In this document: in pieces, positions 58,305 to 64,000 of the stretch
Layout of the letters: each line of letters begins with the position of its first letter
Numbering within the stretch: the stretch's first letter is position 1
Origin: Pseudomonadota bacterium
Lineage (GTDB): Bacteria > Pseudomonadota > Alphaproteobacteria > Rhizobiales > Pleomorphomonadaceae
DNA: 64,000 nucleotides
Direction of reading: 5' to 3'
Assembly: GCA_023436885.1 (NCBI GenBank)
Contig: JAEZHI010000019.1
Coordinates: forward strand, 219,339-283,338
The notes under the pieces: model-generated
The model's input: the letters and a program-made list of their open reading frames with translations, nothing else
What the model was told of the DNA's origin: nothing
Databases searched by the model: none
Translations under genes and position numbers: made by a program

Positions 58305-59555
58305 ATGAAAAGACGTGATTTTCTTGCTTCAGCACTGACCTTGCCACTCCTCGCCTCGTTTGCCGGCAGTGTGTTCGCTGCCGACGGGCTCACCGTTCTG
58401 TTGCCGCCCTGGGGCACTTTGCCCAAGGAAATGACCGATCGCTTCGCCAAGGATGCCGACGTGACGCTCGATGCGCAGACGCTCGGCTGGGACGACATCC
58501 GCACCAAGATCATCACCTCCATGGTGGCCGGCACGGCGCCGGCCGACGCGACCGAGGTGGACTGGTCATGGGTCGGCCAGTTCGGCGCTGCCAACTGGTA
58601 TGAACCGCTCGACGACAAGATCGACAAGGCGGTCATCGCCGACATTCCGACCGCCTCCATCTTCCGCTATGACGGCAAGCTGCTCGCCGTGCCCTACAGC
58701 AACGACTTCCGCATCCTGATCTACAACAAGGCCCATCTCGACAAGGCCGGCGTCAAGGCGGCTCCGAAGACGCCCGACGAGCTGTTGGCGGCAGCCAAGG
58801 CGGTGAAGAGCGCCGGCATTGCCGAATACCCGATAGGCCTGCCGCTGTCGGCGACCGAGGGCACATCGACTGCCTGGTATCTCCTGACCAAGGCCTTTGG
58901 CGGCGACCTGTTCGACAAGGATTTCAAGCCGCTGTTCACGGACAAGAACTCGGGCGGCTACAAGGCCCTCGCCTTCGAGATCGGCGCATTGAAGGACGGG
59001 CTGATCGATCCGGCCGCCACCGGCCTCAAGGACGTCGAGGTTCAGGAGGTCTTCAAAGCCGGCAAGCTGACGTTTGACGTCGCCGGTTGGGCCGGCAACC
59101 TCTCCGTCTACAGCGATCCCAGCAAGTCGCAGGTGGCAAACGACGTGGCCGCAGCCCTGATGCCGTCGACGACAGGCAAGTCGCGCACCTTTGGTCTGCC
59201 GGAGGCCGTTGGCATCCCGACGGGCGCGGCCAACGCCAAGGCCGCACAAGCCTTCATCGCCTGGCTGGCCGAGCCGCAGAACGAAATCGCCGCCTATGAG
59301 GCGCTCGGCAACCTGCCGCCGCGCATGTCGGTCCTCAAGACGCTCAACGAACAGGGCAAGCTGAAGGAGGGCGAGGTGTTACTCGCCCAGGCGGCTGTCG
59401 TCGAGCCGCTGATCGCCCAGGGCACGCCCGGCTGGTATCCGCAGTTCTCGACCGCCGTTGCGAGCTCCATCAACCAGGCCGCCAAGGGTCAGCTCAGCGT
59501 TGACGATGCCATCGCGGCGATCGCCAAGGCCGCGACGGACGCACAAAGCAACTGA
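58305..59555 (+). CDS. Sugar ABC transporter substrate-binding protein
   Basis: 416 residues with a signal peptide (about 1-26, ending GSVFAA). The mature chain is a class I-type binding protein of the CUT1 group (DGLTVLLPPWGTLPKEMTDR, VPYSNDFRILIYNKAHLDKA, TGAANAKAAQAFIAWLAEPQ). ATG follows AAGGGGAACGATA. A hairpin (59571-59596) follows the gene before the first permease. It should bind a hexosamine such as galactosamine or N-acetylgalactosamine, by context. Confidence 0.9.
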   Translation: MKRRDFLASALTLPLLASFAGSVFAADGLTVLLPPWGTLPKEMTDRFAKDADVTLDAQTLGWDDIRTKIITSMVAGTAPADATEVDWSWVGQFGAANWYEPLDDKIDKAVIADIPTASIFRYDGKLLAVPYSNDFRILIYNKAHLDKAGVKAAPKTPDELLAAAKAVKSAGIAEYPIGLPLSATEGTSTAWYLLTKAFGGDLFDKDFKPLFTDKNSGGYKALAFEIGALKDGLIDPAATGLKDVEVQEVFKAGKLTFDVAGWAGNLSVYSDPSKSQVANDVAAALMPSTTGKSRTFGLPEAVGIPTGAANAKAAQAFIAWLAEPQNEIAAYEALGNLPPRMSVLKTLNEQGKLKEGEVLLAQAAVVEPLIAQGTPGWYPQFSTAVASSINQAAKGQLSVDDAIAAIAKAATDAQSN

Positions 59556-59570
59556 CCGCCGGTGTCGACT

Positions 59571-59596
59571 GCCGTCCGGAAGCCAGTCCGGACGGC
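59571..59596 (+). repeat. Hairpin between binding protein and permease
   Basis: gccgtccgg (59571-59579) and ccggacggc (59588-59596) form a perfect 9-bp stem with an 8-nt loop, 15 bp past the binding-protein stop. No T-run follows; an mRNA-stabilising 3' hairpin for the upstream cistron is likely. Confidence 0.65.
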
Positions 59597-59733
59597 GGCG
59601 CTGGTCCGCCGCCATCGCTTCCCCGAGGCGGAGCACGGCCGATCTTTACCGCTACCTTCCTGCCACGGCGCAGGCTGACGCTCGGGACGTTGTCTCGCGC
59701 GCCGGCCGGCTGCCTGGAGAACGCAGAGTTCTG

Positions 59734-60633
59734 ATGCCCTCCTCCTTTTCCAGACGAAGCCGAACGCCGGGCGAACTAGCCCTTGCCGCCGCGCTCGTCA
59801 TTCCCATTGTCGTCGTCATGGGCGGCCTGGTGTTCTGGCCGCTCGCCACCTCGGTGGTCGATAGCTTCTTCCGGATCGATCCGATGAAGCCGGGAACGCC
59901 GTTCGTTGGCCTTGCCAACTACGGCGCCCTGATGACCGACGGCAACGTCCAGACGGCCTGGGTCAACACCTTCGCCTACGTGGCGATCGCCGTGGTGCTG
60001 GAGACGATCGGCGGCCTAGGCGCGGCCCTGTTGCTCAACCGGGTGAAGCACGGCAGGCAGTGGTTGCTCGCCATCACCGTGCTGCCTTGGTGCTTGCCGC
60101 CGGTGGTCAACGCCATCGTCTGGATGTGGATCTTCAATCCGAGCTATGGCCTGCTCAACTATGCGCTGTTGTGGCTCGGCGTCATCGATTCCCGCCAGGT
60201 GTGGTTCAACGATCGAGCGACGGCCCTGTTCCTGGTCTCATTGGTGCACGTCTGGCGCATGATGCCGCTGACCGCCGTCATCCTTCTCGCCGCCCTTCAG
60301 AGCATTCCGCGTGACCTCTACGAGGCGGCGCGGCTCGACGGTGCCGGCCCGATCAAGAGCTTCCGCCTGGTGACGCTGCCGTTGATCGCGAGCGGCCTTG
60401 CCATCGCTCTCAGCCAGTCGACTGTGTTTGCCTTCAACCTGTTCGACGAGGCCTGGATTCTCTCCGGTTCGAGCCTCGATACACGGTCGGTGATCATCCA
60501 GGTCTACCTGACGGCCTTCCAGAACCTGCGCTTTTCGAGCGGCATGGCGCTGTCGATCCTCGCGATGCTCGCCTCGCTCCTCGTGTCGCTGATCTACGTG
60601 CTCAGGGTCTATCGCGAAACGAGGTACGACTGA
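59734..60633 (+). CDS. CUT1 sugar ABC permease 1
   Basis: 299 residues, six membrane helices. The segment TPGELALAAALVIPIVVVMG opens the first helix, and DLYEAARLDGAGPIKSFRLV, then TLPLIASG, is the EAA loop. The frame extends further upstream, but ATG 59734 gives the natural start. Next permease starts 2 bp after its stop. Confidence 0.9.
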   Translation: MPSSFSRRSRTPGELALAAALVIPIVVVMGGLVFWPLATSVVDSFFRIDPMKPGTPFVGLANYGALMTDGNVQTAWVNTFAYVAIAVVLETIGGLGAALLLNRVKHGRQWLLAITVLPWCLPPVVNAIVWMWIFNPSYGLLNYALLWLGVIDSRQVWFNDRATALFLVSLVHVWRMMPLTAVILLAALQSIPRDLYEAARLDGAGPIKSFRLVTLPLIASGLAIALSQSTVFAFNLFDEAWILSGSSLDTRSVIIQVYLTAFQNLRFSSGMALSILAMLASLLVSLIYVLRVYRETRYD

Positions 60634-60634
60634 C

Positions 60635-61507
60635 ATGCGCAGCGCTCTTTCAACCCTGCCGGGTCGCATCGGCACGGCCGTGGCCGTGGCCCTTCTGGTG
60701 GCCTGGTCGCTCGGACCGATCTACTGGTCGCTCGTCACCTCGCTGACGCCACCGCTCCAGCTCCTTGGCACGCCATCGCTGTGGCCGCACGAGATCACGC
60801 TCGAGCACTATGCCAAGCTGTTCGGCGCCACCAGCATGTCGCAGGGCAACGCCGTCCAGTCGGTCTGGCCGCAGTTCTCGGCCGCGCTCACCAACAGCCT
60901 GATTACCTCGGCGCTGGCGACCGTGGCGACGGTGGCAATCGCCGCCTTCGGCGCCTACGCCTTCGTCCGGTTGGAGTTTCCCGGCCGCGACCTGCTATTC
61001 GTTGCCGTCGTGGCGACACTCGCCATTCCCGCCTACACGGTGATGATCCCGCTCTATCGGCTGATGATCTCGCTGAAGCTGATCGACACCTATACCGGCA
61101 TCACGCTGATCTACGTGTCGGCCTTTCTGCCGCTGGCGCTCTGGCTGATGCGGTCGGTCTATCAGGCCATGCCGATCTCGCTCGAGGAAGCGGCCTGGCT
61201 CGACGGCGCCGGGCGTATCTACACGCTGGTTTACATCGTGCTGCCGCTGTCGGCGCCGGGGCTGATCGCCAGCGCCATCCTCACGTTCCTCAATGCCTGG
61301 GGCCAGTTCATGGTGCCGCTGGTTTTCTCGCCGACGCTGGCCACCAAGCCGCTGACGGTGCTGATTCCGGAGTTCGTGACCCGCAACTACATCGACTTCG
61401 GCCTGATGAATGCCGCCGGCATCCTCGCCATCATCCCGCCCGTTCTGCTCGTGCTGTTCCTCAACCGCTATCTCGTGAGCGGGCTGATGGCCGGCGCGAC
61501 CAAGTAA
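60635..61507 (+). CDS. CUT1 sugar ABC permease 2
   Basis: 290 residues, six membrane helices with MPISLEEAAWLDGAGRIYTL, then VYIVLPLSAPG, the EAA loop, and LTFLNAWGQFMVPLVF. It pairs with permease 1 in the UgpC-type importer. The start is 2 bp past the permease 1 stop. Confidence 0.92.
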   Translation: MRSALSTLPGRIGTAVAVALLVAWSLGPIYWSLVTSLTPPLQLLGTPSLWPHEITLEHYAKLFGATSMSQGNAVQSVWPQFSAALTNSLITSALATVATVAIAAFGAYAFVRLEFPGRDLLFVAVVATLAIPAYTVMIPLYRLMISLKLIDTYTGITLIYVSAFLPLALWLMRSVYQAMPISLEEAAWLDGAGRIYTLVYIVLPLSAPGLIASAILTFLNAWGQFMVPLVFSPTLATKPLTVLIPEFVTRNYIDFGLMNAAGILAIIPPVLLVLFLNRYLVSGLMAGATK

Positions 61508-61537
61508 TCCTCCCGGACTAAACAAGGACAACTTCCC

Positions 61538-62491
61538 ATGAATACCACCGAACGCGTCATCGTCGAGCAGTTCCCCTTCTGGGAGAAGGCGATCGACATC
61601 CCGTTGCCGACCGTCGAGGCCGACACCTACGTCTTCGTCGGCTGCGGCACCTCCTACTATGTCGCCATGAGCCTCGCCGTCGCCTTCAACGAGAACGGCA
61701 AGCGCGCCATCGCCGTCGCCGGTTCGGAATGGGCTCTGCGGCATCGCTCCTATCTGCCCGATCTTTCGGGCGCCGTGGTGGTCGGCATCTCGCGCAGCGG
61801 TGAATCGACGGAAGTGGTCAAGGCGGTCCGCGAGAGCCACACGCTCGGCATCCGCACCGTGGCGATCACCTGCGAGAAGGACAGTTCGATGGCCAAGGCG
61901 GCCGACATCGTCGCCTTCGCGCCCACCCATCCCGACGAGGGCATCGTCATGTCGTCGTCGGCCAGCCTGATGCTGCTGATGGGCCTGCGCATGGCCGGCG
62001 TGAAGGTCGAGCAGGCCGTGGTCGCCGGCGCGCGCGCCGCGGTGGCGGCGATGAGCGAGAAGGCGCCGGCAGTGGCGGCCGGACGGCACAAGTTCGTGGT
62101 GCTCGGCGGCGGCGTCTACTTCGGCATCGCCTCCGAAGGCGCGCTCAAGCTGCAGGAAATGAGCATCTCGGTGTCGCAGCCGTTCCACACCATGGAATAC
62201 CGCCATGGCCCGATGAGCCTTGCCGACGAGGACATGCTGATCGTCATGCTCTACAGCGAAGATCAGCCGGGCGAAGAGTCCAAGCTCGTTGCCGAACTCC
62301 AGGCGAAGGGCGCCAAGGTGATCGGCCTCGGCGGGCCGGGCGACCTCAGCCTGCCGATCGCCACCAGGGGCTTGCAGCGTTCGCTCGAAATGCTGGCGGC
62401 TCTGCAGATCCTCGGCGAGCGGATCGCCAACTCCAAGAACATCGACAGCACCCAGCCACGCCACCTCTCCAAGGTGGTGGTGCTCGGCTGA
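61538..62491 (+). CDS. agaS: SIS-domain isomerase/deaminase (AgaS-like)
   Basis: 317 residues with two SIS domains (YVFVGCGTSYYVAMSLAVAF and VVVGISRSGESTEVVKAV in the first, RHKFVVLGGGVYFGIASEGA, then KLQEMS in the second). The phosphosugar loop SRSGES and the later TMEYRHGPMSLADE match the GlmS/AgaS group. In the aga pathway AgaS deaminates and isomerises galactosamine 6-phosphate to tagatose 6-phosphate. The downstream tagatose-bisphosphate aldolase subunit supports that reading. A glucosamine-6-phosphate deaminase role is possible. Confidence 0.85.
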   Translation: MNTTERVIVEQFPFWEKAIDIPLPTVEADTYVFVGCGTSYYVAMSLAVAFNENGKRAIAVAGSEWALRHRSYLPDLSGAVVVGISRSGESTEVVKAVRESHTLGIRTVAITCEKDSSMAKAADIVAFAPTHPDEGIVMSSSASLMLLMGLRMAGVKVEQAVVAGARAAVAAMSEKAPAVAAGRHKFVVLGGGVYFGIASEGALKLQEMSISVSQPFHTMEYRHGPMSLADEDMLIVMLYSEDQPGEESKLVAELQAKGAKVIGLGGPGDLSLPIATRGLQRSLEMLAALQILGERIANSKNIDSTQPRHLSKVVVLG

Positions 62492-62509
62492 GCCACGGTT
62501 GAGCTGCCT

Positions 62510-62534
62510 CGGGCCGTCGGAAGCCGACGGCCCG
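62510..62534 (+). repeat. Perfect 11-bp hairpin between agaS and the ATPase gene
   Basis: cgggccgtcgg (62510-62520) and ccgacggcccg (62524-62534) form a perfect stem with a 3-nt loop. It lies 19 bp past the agaS stop and 25 bp before the ATPase start. There is no T-run, so processing or stabilisation of the upstream message is more likely than termination. Confidence 0.7.
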
Positions 62535-62558
62535 CACGATCCATTTCAGGAGACTTTC

Positions 62559-63644
62559 ATGGCCACCGTCGACATTCACCACCTCGTCAAGCGCTATGGC
62601 GCCGAGGAGGTGATCCACGGCATCGACCTCGCAATCCGCGACGGAGAATTCATCTCGCTGATCGGCGCGTCCGGCTGCGGCAAGTCGACCTTGCTCAGGA
62701 TGATCGCCGGGCTCGAAGACATTTCCGCCGGCACCATTTCGATCGATGGCCGCGAGGTCAACGGCGTGGCGCCGAAGAACCGCGACATCGCCATGGTGTT
62801 TCAGAACTACGCGCTCTACCCGCATCTGTCGGTCGCCGACAACATGGGCTTCAGCCTGAAGCTGCGCGACGTGCCGAAGCCTGAAATCGCAAGAGCGGTT
62901 AAAGAGGCCGCCGATCTCCTGGGCCTCACACCCTATCTCGATCGCATGCCGAAGGCGCTGTCGGGTGGTCAGCGTCAGCGCGTCGCCATGGGGCGGGCGA
63001 TCGTCCGCAAGCCGCGCGTCTTCCTGTTCGACGAGCCGCTTTCCAACCTGGACGCCAAGCTGCGAGTGCAGATGCGTACCGAGATCAAGGCATTGCAGCG
63101 CCGGCTCGGTACCACGTCGATCTACGTCACGCACGACCAGATCGAAGCCATGACCATGTCCGACCGCATCGTCATCCTGAACGGCGGCCGCGTCGAACAG
63201 GTGGGCGCTCCACTCGACGTCTACGACCGGCCGGCCAATCTGTTCGTCGCCACCTTCATCGGCTCGCCGGCCATGAACCTGATCGAGGCGACCGCGCGGC
63301 GCGACGGAGAACGGCTGCTCGCCGAGACCGACGACGGTCTGCGACTGCCGCTCGCTGGTTACGCGCTGGCGGATGGGACGGCGGTGACCGTCGGCATCCG
63401 GCCGGAGCATCTCGCTCTTGCCGATGCAGAGGCGCCCGGCGCATTGCCGATCGCAGTCGACCTCATCGAGCCGACCGGCCATGAAACGCATGTGTTCGGC
63501 CGGCTGGGCCGCCATCAAATCGTGGTCGCCCATTCCGGACGGGTGATGGAGGCGGCCCAGCTTTTCATCACCCTCGCGCCGGGTGGTCTGCACCTCTTCG
63601 ATCGAACAAGCGGCCAACGCATCGACACGCCAGACAGGAGCTGA
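62559..63644 (+). CDS. Sugar ABC transporter ATP-binding protein (UgpC/MalK type)
   Basis: 361 residues. Walker A GASGCGKST, Q-loop FQNYALYPHLSV, signature LSGGQRQRVAMGRAI, Walker B VFLFDEPLSNLDAKLR, switch YVTHDQIEAMTM, and a C-terminal TOBE/MalK regulatory domain. The ATG at 62559 is the natural start, preceded by AGGAGA. It energises the importer made of the 58305, 59734 and 60635 products. The tagatose-bisphosphate-type gene begins 4 bp after its stop. Confidence 0.94.
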   Translation: MATVDIHHLVKRYGAEEVIHGIDLAIRDGEFISLIGASGCGKSTLLRMIAGLEDISAGTISIDGREVNGVAPKNRDIAMVFQNYALYPHLSVADNMGFSLKLRDVPKPEIARAVKEAADLLGLTPYLDRMPKALSGGQRQRVAMGRAIVRKPRVFLFDEPLSNLDAKLRVQMRTEIKALQRRLGTTSIYVTHDQIEAMTMSDRIVILNGGRVEQVGAPLDVYDRPANLFVATFIGSPAMNLIEATARRDGERLLAETDDGLRLPLAGYALADGTAVTVGIRPEHLALADAEAPGALPIAVDLIEPTGHETHVFGRLGRHQIVVAHSGRVMEAAQLFITLAPGGLHLFDRTSGQRIDTPDRS

Positions 63645-63648
63645 AGCC

Positions 63649-64000
63649 ATGACCACGAACCCGCTGAGCGACATTTCCACATGGCGCTTCCGTACGTCTG
63701 GCCTGCGCGGCATTCCGTCGATCTGCTCGGCCCACCCGGTGGTGATCGAGGCGGCGATGCGGCATGCCGTCCGCCTTGACCTGCCGGTGCTGATCGAAGC
63801 CACCTGCAACCAGGTCAACCAGGACGGCGGATACACCGGCATGACACCGGCCGATTTCCGCGACTTCGTCGCGAAGATCGCAAAAAGCGTCGGCTTCCCC
63901 TTCGACCGCGTCATCCTGGGCGGTGACCACCTCGGTCCCAACCCGTGGAAGAAGCTGCCCGCTACTGAGGCCATGGCCAAGGCCAGGGTGATGATCGACG
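63649..64000 (+). CDS. agaZ: Tagatose-bisphosphate aldolase accessory subunit (AgaZ/GatZ-like), 5' part
   Basis: The first 117 residues before the window ends. ATG 63649 has CAGGAGCTGAAGCC upstream. The start GLRGIPSICSAHPVVIEAAM, EATCNQVNQDGGYTGMTP, and VILGGDHLGPNPWKK are characteristic of the KbaZ/GatZ/AgaZ non-catalytic subunit of class II tagatose-1,6-bisphosphate aldolase. It needs a catalytic partner (AgaY-type), probably farther downstream. Its presence with AgaS, a sugar kinase and an ABC importer defines a galactosamine-type route. The end is not in the window. Confidence 0.88.
   Translation, partial: MTTNPLSDISTWRFRTSGLRGIPSICSAHPVVIEAAMRHAVRLDLPVLIEATCNQVNQDGGYTGMTPADFRDFVAKIAKSVGFPFDRVILGGDHLGPNPWKKLPATEAMAKARVMID

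Noticed and set aside
62346..63980. A 544-codon minus-strand frame opposite the MalK-type ATPase
   Set aside because: No domain; the plus strand encodes a complete ATPase with all ABC motifs.
1..64000. CRISPR arrays, tRNA or rRNA genes, insertion sequences
   Set aside because: I saw no spaced direct repeats, no tRNA-like cloverleaf with CCA context, and no transposase motifs; a covariance-model search was not possible.

Overview
The window looks like a chromosomal segment of an alphaproteobacterium, most likely order Hyphomicrobiales (Rhizobiales). The evidence is the high G+C content, the density of sugar/polyol ABC transporter operons with LacI, ROK, DeoR and RpiR regulators, a CueR/HmrR-type copper regulator, KGG-repeat and DUF1127 proteins, and recurrent GGAAC-N16/17-(N)GTT sequences that resemble EcfG general-stress promoters. 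I cannot name the genus. I saw no rRNA, tRNA, CRISPR array, phage or insertion sequence.

Layout. 1-363: 3' end of a LysR-type regulator. 370-3398: copper regulator divergent from a copper P-type ATPase, sharing a perfect CueR-type operator. 3456-10119 (minus strand): polyol operon with a xylitol/sorbitol-type dehydrogenase, xylulokinase and a ribose-type ABC transporter. 10700-14686: glycogen debranching enzyme and malto-oligosyltrehalose trehalohydrolase. 14817-20706: stress island with a KGG-repeat protein, a small acidic protein, an SDR, a 741-residue protein of unknown function, a UdgX-like uracil-DNA glycosylase and a DUF72 protein. 20856-27443: Cus-type copper/silver efflux operon. 27551-31012 (minus): ring-cleavage-type VOC protein, glutathionyl-hydroquinone reductase, esterase and a LysR regulator, which looks like a quinone-detoxification operon.

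31315-37234: ABC importer of the polyamine/iron-type superfamily with a LacI regulator and a metallophosphoesterase. 37304-39129: divergent SDR/LysR pair. 39162-46619: Gfo/Idh/MocA oxidoreductase, sugar isomerase-like protein, ROK regulator and a second Pot-like ABC importer. 47211-49069: manganese catalase and a metallo-beta-lactamase-fold hydrolase behind another EcfG-like promoter. 49076-54778: RpiR regulator divergent from a THI5-like ABC importer, whose genes run into a stand-alone RarA/MgsA C-terminal-like protein and a nucleoside 2-deoxyribosyltransferase. 54961-56041: alpha/beta hydrolase and a DUF1127 protein. 56530-64000: amino-sugar (galactosamine-type) operon with a DeoR regulator, BadF-type kinase, ABC importer, AgaS-like SIS protein and the start of an AgaZ/GatZ-like protein that runs off the window.

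Two themes stand out. First, five good and one weaker EcfG-like promoter motifs lie in front of the stress genes, linking the 10.7-20.7 kb island with the manganese catalase at 47 kb. Second, the 50-54.8 kb cluster couples base-like ligand import with a deoxyribosyltransferase and an orphan clamp-loader-like helical domain; I do not recognise this combination as a characterised pathway. Functions are inferred from motifs and gene order; no database search was run.
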